Positions 1 to 8,200 of a DNA stretch of 64,000 nucleotides are shown one piece after another. The translations under genes and the position numbers were made by a program. The notes below the pieces were generated by a model. It was not told the origin of the DNA, ran no database searches, and worked only from the letters and a program-made list of their open reading frames with translations. Numbering within the stretch: position 1 is the first letter of the stretch; each line of letters starts with the position of its first letter. The stretch is from assembly GCA_021200565.1 (NCBI GenBank), contig JAJQGJ010000017.1, forward strand, positions 154,382-218,381, given 5' to 3'. This DNA is from Oscillospiraceae bacterium (GTDB lineage: Bacteria; Bacillota; Clostridia; Oscillospirales; Ruminococcaceae).

Positions 1-98
1 TATTTGCGTTGCCGTTATCAAATTTAACATACATCGACCTCAAAGTCAAGTCTTTCGGTGTGCTATCTGACAATTCAAAAGAAAATAACAATCACCCC

Positions 99-127
99 TT
101 GCAATGTTAAAAGGGCTGTGATATAAT
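99..127 (+). promoter_or_regulatory. Sigma-A promoter of the GH130 gene
   Basis: TTGCAA (99-104), a 17-bp spacer and a perfect TATAAT (122-127) lie about 60 bp before the GH130 start. The 98 bases before it show no supportable gene. Confidence 0.7.
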
Positions 128-189
128 AATTTTGCAGAAGCCCGAAGGGGATATAAATTCTGAAATCAGACCGAAAGGACAGACTAAAA

Positions 190-1215
190 ATGGACAAGGT
201 AAAGATCATAAACGGCGAAAATCTTCCCAATATTCCTTGGCAGGACAAGCCGGAAAACTACAATCTCCCTGTATGGAGATACACTGAAAACCCCATCATC
301 GGTAGAAATCCGATTGAGGGAATTGCAAGAATATTCAACAGCTCAGTAGTTACCTACGGCGGACGTTTTGTCGGCGTATTCAGAGCTGAATCAATCAACG
401 GTGTTCCGTTCCTTTATCTCGGCTACAGCGACGATGCTATTCACTGGGAATTTGAGAAGGACAGAATCAACTTCGTAGATGAGGAAGGCAAGCCTTTCAT
501 GCCTGCGTACATGTATGATCCGAGACTTCTCAAGATTGAGGACACATTCTACATGATCTGGTGCCAGGACGGCTATGGCGCAACGCTCGGCATTGCTAAG
601 ACTACTGACTTCAAGAAGTTCGTAAGAATTGAGAATCCTTTCCTTCCGTTCAACAGAAACGGTGTTCTCTTCCCGAGAAAGATCAATGGCAAGTATATGC
701 TTCTTTCACGCCCGAGCGACTCCGGTCATACTCCTTTCGGCGACATCTTCCTGTCTGAGAGCTATGACATGGAATATTGGGGACATCACCGCCATGTGAT
801 GGGCATCTCCTACAACAACTGGTGGGAGGGAACCAAGATCGGTGCAGGTGCAGTTCCGATTGAAACTTCCGAGGGCTGGCTCCTTATCTATCACGGAGTT
901 GCCAACACTTGCAACGGCTTTGTTTACTCCATCGGCGGAGCAATCCTCGACATCAACGAGCCTTCCAAGGTTCTTCACCGCTGCTCTACTTATCTTCTCA
1001 CTCCCGAGGAGTGGTATGAAGAGAGAGGCTTCGTTCCGAATGTTGCTTTCCCATGCGCTACACTTCAGGATGCTGAAACCGGCAAGATGGCTATCTACTA
1101 CGGCTGCGCTGACAGCTACGTAGGTCTTGCTTTCACTCAGGTTGACGATTTGGTCAAGTACATCATCGACCACGACAACGCTGGTCCTGCTGAGCTTGAA
1201 ATCGGTAGAAGATAA
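190..1215 (+). CDS. beta-1,4-mannooligosaccharide phosphorylase (GH130)
   Basis: Glycoside hydrolase family 130 phosphorylase of 341 residues, the usual length for the mannooligosaccharide group (GH130_2). Family members use phosphate to remove the terminal mannose of beta-1,4-mannooligosaccharides, giving mannose 1-phosphate in the cytoplasm. The five-bladed propeller pattern is visible, with blade motifs such as YLGYSDDAIHWEF and the YDPRL segment whose Asp (D110) matches the general acid. There is no signal peptide, which fits an intracellular enzyme acting on imported oligosaccharides. GAAAGGA precedes the ATG, and the gene has its own promoter and terminator, so it is monocistronic. The family call is firm. 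The exact substrate (mannobiose, longer manno-oligomers or mannosyl-glucose) is inference. Confidence 0.9.
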   Translation: MDKVKIINGENLPNIPWQDKPENYNLPVWRYTENPIIGRNPIEGIARIFNSSVVTYGGRFVGVFRAESINGVPFLYLGYSDDAIHWEFEKDRINFVDEEGKPFMPAYMYDPRLLKIEDTFYMIWCQDGYGATLGIAKTTDFKKFVRIENPFLPFNRNGVLFPRKINGKYMLLSRPSDSGHTPFGDIFLSESYDMEYWGHHRHVMGISYNNWWEGTKIGAGAVPIETSEGWLLIYHGVANTCNGFVYSIGGAILDINEPSKVLHRCSTYLLTPEEWYEERGFVPNVAFPCATLQDAETGKMAIYYGCADSYVGLAFTQVDDLVKYIIDHDNAGPAELEIGRR

Positions 1216-1239
1216 TTCAAAATTTTATCAAGCGAAAAT

Positions 1240-1267
1240 GCCGTCTTCTTTATGAAGGCGGCTTTTT
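1240..1267 (+). terminator. Intrinsic terminator after the GH130 gene
   Basis: GCCGTCTTC (1240-1248) pairs with GAAGGCGGC (1254-1262) with one G-U pair and is followed by TTTTT. Confidence 0.8.
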
Positions 1268-1360
1268 GCAAAATATTATCTTTGCAGTGGTATATGCGAG
1301 ATGTGTGGACATACTACTTATGTGCACTGAACGTTCTTTTAAGAAACTATTCTATTCGGA

Positions 1361-1377
1361 TGTCGAGAATTGTCGAA
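1361..1377 (+). promoter_or_regulatory. Tandem Spo0A boxes (0A boxes)
   Basis: TGTCGAG (1361-1367) and a perfect TGTCGAA (1371-1377) are direct repeats exactly 10 bp apart. They end 7 bp upstream of the -35 element of the kinase gene. TGTCGAA is the established Spo0A~P box, and one-helical-turn spacing suits a head-to-tail Spo0A dimer. Spo0A control of the kinase is inferred. Confidence 0.65.
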
Positions 1378-1384
1378 AATAATC

Positions 1385-1413
1385 TTTACAAACGAGAATA
1401 TATATGATATAAT
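1385..1413 (+). promoter_or_regulatory. Sigma-A promoter of the orphan kinase
   Basis: TTTACA (1385-1390), a 17-bp spacer and TATAAT (1408-1413), directly downstream of the two Spo0A boxes. Confidence 0.7.
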
Positions 1414-1467
1414 ATGAATTACATCGGATAGTGCTTCAAGTGCGGATATTTTACGGACGGTGTCGCT

Positions 1468-2214
1468 ATGGAAGAACTTTTGAAACTTAATAAGCACGAA
1501 TGTACAGTCATAAGAAGCAACCTTATGGAGATTGTTTCTTGTGCTGAACGTCTGGAGCTTGCCCTTGAAGATGCCGATGTTCACGAAGAAATCGGAACAG
1601 CAAAGAGAATTGTGTCTTCCTGCTATAAAGTCCTTTCAGCAGTAATTAACGCCGAGGAATTAGCTAAGCTTGACGAGTACAATCGTGTTCCTTTCTGCCT
1701 GTCGGATCTGGTTGAGGATATGATTAATGTATGCCGATCCAAGCTCAGAAAATCAAATATTGAGATTATCACTGAAATCGAAAGAACTATTTATGTCAGT
1801 TCTGACCCGGATAGGCTTACTTCGTGCCTTATGAATCTTATTATCAACGCTGTCAAGAACGTAGACAATGATTTCGGAAAAATTACTGTGAATGTTTCAA
1901 GGCTCAATAACAAAGCTTCTATAACTATTTCTGATAACGGCTATGGTGCAAACTTAGATGATATTGAAGAACGTCTCAGAAATGAAAAATCCAACACAGG
2001 TCTGGCTGTTGTTGGTAAGTTTTGTCGTGAAGCAAAGACAAATATTGTTGTTGATGAGAGTTCTGACGGCGGTCTTGCGTTTTCATTCTGTCTTCCGCTT
2101 GCGAAAACCAATGAAATTACTCTCAAATCCCGAAAATCTTTTATCGAACGTAAATCGTTTTCCCCGATATTAGTCTATCTTTCCAAGATTGAAGAGGATG
2201 AAGAAGATGAATAG
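1468..2214 (+). CDS. Sensor-less soluble histidine kinase
   Basis: A 248-residue cytoplasmic protein with a histidine-kinase core but no sensor domain and no membrane segment. H10-E11 aligns with the phospho-acceptor H-box of HisKA domains, although the usual LRTP after it is replaced by CTVI. A helical dimerisation stretch follows to about residue 70. The HATPase_c domain (about 85-215) has an N-box (NLIINAVKN), a G1 box (DNGYG) and a weaker G2 box (NTGLAVV). The acidic tail (EEDEEDE) is unusual. No response regulator lies next to it. The Spo0A boxes at its promoter suggest a role in the sporulation phosphorelay, either as a Spo0A kinase or as a Spo0A-induced modulator. A Spo0B-like phosphotransferase is an alternative, since the catalytic boxes are not all canonical. 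The SD before the ATG is weak. Confidence 0.7.
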   Translation: MEELLKLNKHECTVIRSNLMEIVSCAERLELALEDADVHEEIGTAKRIVSSCYKVLSAVINAEELAKLDEYNRVPFCLSDLVEDMINVCRSKLRKSNIEIITEIERTIYVSSDPDRLTSCLMNLIINAVKNVDNDFGKITVNVSRLNNKASITISDNGYGANLDDIEERLRNEKSNTGLAVVGKFCREAKTNIVVDESSDGGLAFSFCLPLAKTNEITLKSRKSFIERKSFSPILVYLSKIEEDEEDE

Positions 2215-2237
2215 ACGGATTTTGTCTTGAAAGTATC

Positions 2238-2266
2238 TTGACATCTATACTTTTTCATGCTAAAAT
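2238..2266 (+). promoter_or_regulatory. Sigma-A promoter with extended -10
   Basis: TTGACA (2238-2243), 17 bp, TAAAAT (2261-2266), with TGC immediately before the -10. It drives the first beta-helix gene. Confidence 0.75.
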
Positions 2267-2326
2267 TTATTAAAGCTTAACACAAATAACTGTAGCTTAT
2301 TTTGGTTCTGTGCTGTGGGAGGGTCT

Positions 2327-3964
2327 ATGCTTAAAAGGGTTTCTTGTATCTTGACGGTTCTTGTTATGATTTTCTGCCTCTCATCCGGCAGTTATTTTCG
2401 TGCAAATGTATTTGCAGATGATGATACATCTATGGCTCTTCCATCTAAAGGAACCCTTACTGCCGGTACATATAAACTCACTTCTGATGTAACAATAACT
2501 AGCTACGTTACTGTCAGCTCCGGCACGGTGGTTACGATTGATTTGTGCGGATACTCCATAGTTGGTTCTGTAGGTCCTTTGATCACCGTCAATGGTGGAA
2601 CATTGAATCTGATTGACAGCAGCGAAAACGGAACCGGCTGCATCACAAATAAATTAACCAGTTCGTATGCTATCAAAGTTGCTAACAACGGAACATTGAA
2701 TATGTACGGTGGCAACGTCACCGGAGCTTATGGCATTTATATGGATGATACCAGCTGTGTTGTCAACATAACTGCTGGCTCCGTTACAGGTACGAAGTAT
2801 AATGCTGTTTATAACAAAAAGGGCACAGTTACAATCAGTGGTACTGAAAATGTATCTATATCAGCACTTGCCAGTGGCAGTGATAAATACGGAATATACT
2901 GTGGATCGGGCGGTCTGACAATATCAAATCCGAATACTTATGTAAGTGCGTCGAGTGCTTCAAAAGCCGTTTATAAACAGGCAACGACTAATATGAATAT
3001 TACTGCTGGGCACTATAGTACTACTGTGGAAAGATATGTTACAACCGAGGGATATTCCTGTAATGAGACCGATGACGCAGACTATCCTTATGTGGTTACG
3101 GCGGATGTCGTTGAGCCTGAGGTGGTTCTTCCTGCATTTTACGGCTGTGCACTCACTCTTGACGGCTACACCGGTGTTACATTCTACTATGATATGACTG
3201 GTGTTTCAAATCCGGATTCATTCACGCTTACAGCGAAAATAGGCTCGGACGGTGAGGAGCAAAGCATATCCGCTGGCACTACTAAAACCCTAGATAACGG
3301 AATTACCTACTACCGCTACACGGTTTATGTCAAGCCTCATGAATTCAGCACGCCTGTTTATGTGCGTCTCACTGATGGCACCAATGTGACTGAAACCCGC
3401 AAATACTCCGTGGAAGAGTACTGTATGTCTGCTATTGAGGACAATCTTGATGAGGCTGACCTCTGTAAAGCTCTTCTCAATTACGGCGATTATGCCACTG
3501 CATTTTACACTGGGGTCAGCTCCCAAAGTCTTGAAAGCATTGAAGGCTGGGTCGACCCTGTTACAGCAGAATTGGCTGTTGACCTGAGCGAATATTCTGG
3601 GACGGACACTCCCGGAACTGCAAAAGGCTTGCTTCTTGGAAGCTCAGTCGTTATCAGAATTTATCTGATGCCGGATGTTGCGAGCGAAAGTGACAGCTTC
3701 ACTTATAACGGCACAGCTCTGGAGCTGTATGCGGTTGATGATGAAAGCTATTCCTACTATATCGAATTTCCGGTTCCGGCCAGTGATATGTCAAGTACCT
3801 TGACAGTTTACAAAAACGGTGAAGAGTTCACTTCCTACAGCGTCCTGTCTTATGTGTATAATATAGTGCAGAAAGAGGGAAGCTCCGATTCAGCGCTAGT
3901 TAATCTCTGTAAAGCTATTTACTATTACAGTGTTGCAGCAGATAACTACGATTTCTGGCATTAA
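2327..3964 (+). CDS. Secreted beta-helix repeat protein
   Basis: A secreted protein of 545 residues. An upstream in-frame GTG (2315) exists, but GGGAGGG at 2317-2323 points to the ATG at 2327, which begins a clean signal peptide (MLKRVSCILTVLVM, cleavage near ANVFA-DD). Residues about 40-245 are Gly/Ser/Thr/Asn-rich short beta repeats (GTLNMYGGNVTG, GSVTGTKYN) typical of a right-handed beta-helix. The C-terminal half holds two units with a helical segment of the type LCKALLNYGDYA and LVNLCKAIYYYS, seen in many gut-Firmicute secreted proteins of unknown function. No anchor or catalytic motif is recognised. Together with the next gene it forms the first of two similar modules. A surface or carbohydrate-related role is inference. 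Confidence 0.75.
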   Translation: MLKRVSCILTVLVMIFCLSSGSYFRANVFADDDTSMALPSKGTLTAGTYKLTSDVTITSYVTVSSGTVVTIDLCGYSIVGSVGPLITVNGGTLNLIDSSENGTGCITNKLTSSYAIKVANNGTLNMYGGNVTGAYGIYMDDTSCVVNITAGSVTGTKYNAVYNKKGTVTISGTENVSISALASGSDKYGIYCGSGGLTISNPNTYVSASSASKAVYKQATTNMNITAGHYSTTVERYVTTEGYSCNETDDADYPYVVTADVVEPEVVLPAFYGCALTLDGYTGVTFYYDMTGVSNPDSFTLTAKIGSDGEEQSISAGTTKTLDNGITYYRYTVYVKPHEFSTPVYVRLTDGTNVTETRKYSVEEYCMSAIEDNLDEADLCKALLNYGDYATAFYTGVSSQSLESIEGWVDPVTAELAVDLSEYSGTDTPGTAKGLLLGSSVVIRIYLMPDVASESDSFTYNGTALELYAVDDESYSYYIEFPVPASDMSSTLTVYKNGEEFTSYSVLSYVYNIVQKEGSSDSALVNLCKAIYYYSVAADNYDFWH

Positions 3965-3987
3965 TCCAAGAGGATGGGGGATAGGGT

Positions 3988-4704
3988 ATGAAGCGTCGCA
4001 GAACCGTTCTTATCTGCATTGCAGTACTGTGCATAACTGCTATGCTTTCTGGCTGTGTTCGCATAACTGTCTCAAGAGCTTCTTCTGAGCAAAAAACTGC
4101 AGAGGTTACTGTTATCACGGTTGAGGAGACAACTCCCGCTATCACTACTGTCACCACGGAAGAAACATCACCGCTGCCAGCAACCACTGCTCCTGAAGCT
4201 TCTGAGTCTGTCTCTTCTGCAACTACTTCTGAATCTGAAGCAGAGCCTGCTGTCACTACTGCTCCTGAAACTCAGAATTCTGTCACGACAACCACTGTGG
4301 CAACAACCAGGAAACAGGCAACAGCCGTGGTTTCTTCTGATAATTCAGACGAAGTCGAGCTTGATGAGTCTGACGAAATCGTTTCTTTGGATGAATCTGA
4401 CGAAATTGTCGATCTTTCCGATGAAGCTTCAGAGGTCTTCTATTTCTATGATCCCGGCGTTTCGCCATCAGTCACCATCATTTTTGAGCTCGGCAGTGAA
4501 GTCACAACTACTTCTGCAACTGAAGCTTCCTCATCAGAAACAACTACTACCATTGAGCCTACCTCTTCGGAAACCTCCGCAACTACCACTACTGAGGGGA
4601 CAACCACCGCAGCGACAACCTCAACAGCGCAATCCACCAAGCCCTACATCAGCGTCTCCGACTCCCTGGGTCGCATCCCGCTTCCGATTGATCCTTTCGG
4701 ATAA
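3988..4704 (+). CDS. Acidic Thr/Ser-rich lipoprotein
   Basis: A 238-residue protein with a lipoprotein signal peptide (basic MKRRR, hydrophobic core, lipobox LSGC near residue 23). The mature part is low complexity: Thr/Ser/Glu tracts flank an acidic repeat in which LDESDEIV occurs with minor variation. A short distinct C-terminus ends in PLPIDPFG. It lies 23 bp after the beta-helix gene, so it is probably co-transcribed. Low-complexity Thr-rich tracts usually act as cell-wall-spanning stalks. No folded domain is recognised and the function is unknown. It resembles the lipoprotein at 11138-11788 in composition and in the LDESDE-type motif. Confidence 0.75.
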   Translation: MKRRRTVLICIAVLCITAMLSGCVRITVSRASSEQKTAEVTVITVEETTPAITTVTTEETSPLPATTAPEASESVSSATTSESEAEPAVTTAPETQNSVTTTTVATTRKQATAVVSSDNSDEVELDESDEIVSLDESDEIVDLSDEASEVFYFYDPGVSPSVTIIFELGSEVTTTSATEASSSETTTTIEPTSSETSATTTTEGTTTAATTSTAQSTKPYISVSDSLGRIPLPIDPFG

Positions 4705-4740
4705 TATTGTTTCAGATTGCGCATTTTTTTAAAAAACCTC

Positions 4741-4769
4741 TTGACAACCCCCACAATGAGTATTATAAT
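4741..4769 (+). promoter_or_regulatory. Consensus sigma-A promoter of the giant beta-helix gene
   Basis: Perfect TTGACA (4741-4746), 17 bp, perfect TATAAT (4764-4769). It is among the strongest promoters in the window. Transcription from about 4777 gives a leader of roughly 190 nt. Confidence 0.85.
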
Positions 4770-4776
4770 GTTTATA

Positions 4777-4970
4777 TGTGGTGGAAGGGCATGATAATGC
4801 TTAACCACAAAAAACATTGCGGGGGGGTACTGGTTCCCCGGCGCGAAATTTTTTCGACGTCCCATGAACCTTGATGCCCACATCAAACCTCCGACGCTAT
4901 CTAACAAGTGCAACGGAGGATTTTTTCTAATATTTTTCCTCCTTGTGCTAACACTAAGGAGGAATTTTTT
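4777..4970 (+). promoter_or_regulatory. Structured mRNA leader with alternative hairpins (candidate riboswitch or attenuator)
   Basis: The leader holds several hairpins: TGTGGT/ACCACA (4777-4809), CGGGG/CCCCG (4820-4840), CGAAA/TTTCG (4844-4856) and TTGATG/CATCAA (4871-4886). Four complementary segments follow: a = CCTCCG (4888-4893), b = CGGAGGA (4914-4920), c = TTCCTCCTT (4936-4944), d = AAGGAGGAA (4956-4964, containing the SD). Pairing a:b, followed by T6, makes a terminator. Pairing c:d, extended by GTG/CAC, buries the SD. Pairing b:c, extended by GTGCAA/TTGTGC, undoes both. This is the layout of a dual transcription/translation expression platform. No known riboswitch class was recognised in the upstream part. 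Confidence 0.6.
4888..4926 (+). terminator. Conditional leader terminator
   Basis: CCTCCG (4888-4893) pairs with CGGAGG (4914-4919), then A and TTTTTT (4921-4926). The stem is only 6 bp with a 20-nt loop, so it would be weak by itself. It competes with the downstream pairing. Confidence 0.45.
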
Positions 4971-5174
4971 ATGGCGAAACGTCTTATGTGCGTCATACTA
5001 AGCGTTTTAATGATCGTCTCACTCCTTCCCACCGGTGCGTTTGCCGTCGACTCAGAAGAAACAGTAGTCGAACTAGCAGACACACCCGAGACCGTTGTTG
5101 AGACGACGGATGACTCTGACGGAGAGGAGGAAGAAGCCGACACACCCACTTCGGACGACGAACCGGTTGTGTAA
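4971..5174 (+). CDS. N-terminal fragment of giant beta-helix surface protein (signal peptide, cut by in-frame TAA)
   Basis: It starts at ATG 4971 behind AAGGAGG (4956-4962). The first 27 or so residues are a textbook signal peptide (MAKRLMCVILSVLMIVSLLP, cleavage after GAFA). An acidic Glu/Asp/Thr stretch follows and ends at a TAA at 5172-5174 (67 aa). The reading frame continues unbroken past this stop for another 1,860 or so codons with the same acidic character (VTEEVVEETLLG), and the long ORF at 5277 is in exactly the same frame. This is therefore the start of one secreted protein split by a single nonsense codon. A GAA-to-TAA change is the simplest origin. Sequencing error, recent inactivation or readthrough are all possible. 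Confidence 0.7.
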   Translation: MAKRLMCVILSVLMIVSLLPTGAFAVDSEETVVELADTPETVVETTDDSDGEEEEADTPTSDDEPVV

Positions 5175-5276
5175 GTTACTGAGGAAGTTGTTGAAGAAAC
5201 GCTTCTCGGGACTGAAGCAACTAACGAAGGCGAGACAACCTATGTTGCTACTGTTAATGGCACACAGTATGAATCT

Positions 5277-8200
5277 TTGCAAGAAGCTGTTAATGCTGCT
5301 AGTGGAAGCACCGTAACACTCACCAGTAATGTTACATTGACTGGTACCCTCAATATCTACAATAGCATCACGCTTGCTCTTGGCGACTACACAATTACAA
5401 GCTCGGCTTCTGAAAAGGCTGTTTATACGACCAATACCCTTGTGATTACAGCTGGCAATGGCGGTATTACTGCAACAGCTGGTACTGCTATCACTAATCA
5501 AAAAGGCAGTGGTAGCGGATCTTTGACAATCAATGGCGGTACATATACGTCAAGTACAGCTAATGCTATTTATAATAACGGCGGTACTGTTACTATAAAT
5601 AGTGGATCTGTTACAACAACAGGCTCAACTGCATATGATGCTATTCTTTGTTCTTCTAGTGCGACTGTAACTGTTAACGGCGGCACTATCAACGGAACAA
5701 GATATGGCATTTATAGTACTGGTTCTGTTGTAATAACCAATGGAACAGTATCAGGTACAACTGCCGGTGTTTGCCTTGAAGGCGGAACTGCTACTATCAG
5801 TGGCGGCTCAATCAGCGGTGCAGAAGGCTTAAAGGCAACAAGCAGTGTTACAAGTATTTCGATTACCGAAGGTACTTTCACTGGCACAACACACGGTGCT
5901 TATGTTGCTTGCGATAATGTGACAGTTTCGGGCGGTACATTCTCAGCTACAGCAGACTGGTCCAGTTATCCCGTCGGATTCTACCTTGGAAGTGGCACAA
6001 GCGTTACTTTCTCCGGCGGTACTTTCAGCGGAAAGTATGCCCCAGTATGGAAAGCTGATTCTAATTGCACTATCAGCTATGGCGAAGGTTGTGCAGTAAA
6101 TACCGGAGACCTTACTGATAACAACAGCTTTTCTTCACCTGATACGATAACAAGGTCTGTTATTAAGGCTGTTGCTTCTATCACATCTGGTGGCACAACG
6201 ACAAATTATACATCCCTTGCCGCTGCCATCACCGCAGCCGGCACGACTTCAACCGAAATCGTCCTGCTCGCTGATACCGTCGAAGATGTTGAAATCCCGA
6301 GCGGCGCCAACATCACCCTCGATCTTAACGGCTACACGATTACCAACTCTACAACCCACACTATCATTAACTATGGTACTTTGACCATTATGGATAGTAG
6401 CGAGGGTGAAACTGGTACAGTCGACTGCGTAACTCATGCCTGCGCTGCACTTTATAACTACGGCACTATCACCGAAATCAGCGGCGGCACGTTTACACGT
6501 AGTGCTGAGCAGCCTTACCCATTGGCAGATGGCGTTAGCGCGAATTCTTGGTACACAGTTTACAATATCGGCACGATTACTTTAATCAGCGGCGGCACGT
6601 TCACGACCGGCGATGGCTCGTCTGAAAGCCTTGGAAACAATTCAAGCTTGATTTGTAATGGTGATGACGGTTCGAATCCTGGTACCATTACCACGATTTC
6701 AGGAGGCACGTTCACTGGCGCTGGAAACATCATAAAGAATGCTTCTGGTAGTTCAATAGGAACAATCAGTGGCGGCACGTTCACCATGGACAATACTGTA
6801 CATGGCTGGTGGGGTGGAAATAACCTCATTCAGAATAAGACCAATGCTACAATCGGTTCTATTACTGGTGGTACGTTCAATGCTCTTGGAACGGGTGTGT
6901 CTGCCAATGAAACTTATGCTACTGCGTATAACAGATACTTCCTCTCAACATACAGTAACGTTTCGATTAGCGATGCAACAATAGTTGTTGAAGGCGATCA
7001 GAATGTCGTTATCGATGTTGCTAGCGACAATACTACTGTTACCCTTACAGATACCACTGTTACGATTGATGAGGGTAGCACTACAACACTTGTCAGAACA
7101 ACAGGAACGTCATCTGTTAGCGGCGGTACATACTATCTTTATGACACGGATGAGGGAACATCGGTAACTGCGAGCTTGGTTGCAACTGTTGTTGCAAAAG
7201 ATAGTACAAATGCTTACTATTACACCTCCGTCGAAGATGCTTTCACTGCTGCGAGTGACGGATGCACAGTGACATTACTTGCTGATGCTTCTATGACTTC
7301 ATACTACACAGTAAGTGGCGGAAAGTCTATCACATTGGATTTGGATGGATATACCTTAGAAACTAAATTGAACGTCAGAAACGGTAGCCTGACTGTCAAG
7401 AACGGTACAATCAGTGGCACACAGCCGTTGAATGTTTACGGCAGCGCAGAGGATGTTTCTGGTTACTCAACTTTGACCATTGAAGATACTGTCACCATTT
7501 CAGATGCATACTGGGGCATTTGTCTGTTCCCGAATACTAATTCTGACAAGCTCGGATACGGTGCAACCATCAACTTGTATGGTAAAATTATTAGTGAAGA
7601 TGATAGCACTGGTATCTTCATCAGTGGTAACCTTGGCAATAGCTCTGAAACAGCTTCCGCTATGGCAGCTTCAAGTAATGCTTCGGTTGTAAACATCTAT
7701 GGCACAATCACAACTGGCAATCAGGCAGTTGCCATGAACGGCTACGCTATCGTAAACGTTAACTCTGGTGCAAAAATCACCGGTTCCGAAGCCATAGGCG
7801 TTAAGCGTGGCGTGCTGAATGTTTCCGGCGGCGAACTGACCGCTACTGGCGACTATGTCGACCCGGCAACCGCCAACTATAACGGCACAGAATCCACCGG
7901 TGCGGCGATCTCTGTCACCAGTACTTATAACTACGCTGGCACCATCGTTGTCAACGTCACCGGCGGCACTATTAAGAGTGCAAACGGCAATGCGCTCTAT
8001 ATCGGTCATTCGGGCTCAGAGTCTTCGACTACAACCTACTCAACTGGTTTGAACGTATCTATCACCGGCGGTGATTTCTCAACCTCTGCAGAATCAGGTG
8101 ATGTTGCTACAGTCTATGTAGCAGAAGCAGAAGAGGGCGACGCTGAGAGCTATACTCAGGCTATCATCTCGGGCGGTACTTTTGATTCGGATGTTAGTGA

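Noticed and set aside
1-108. Possible end of an upstream gene or start of a - strand gene at the left edge
   Set aside because: A + frame ends at 106-108 and a - strand ATG (32-34) follows GAGG, but only 11-35 codons are visible and neither shows a family motif.
4841-4920. c-di-GMP-II riboswitch in the giant-gene leader
   Set aside because: GCGCGAAA and AAGTGCAAC recall parts of that class, but the remaining conserved positions and the pseudoknot partner segments are not matched. Left as an unknown leader.
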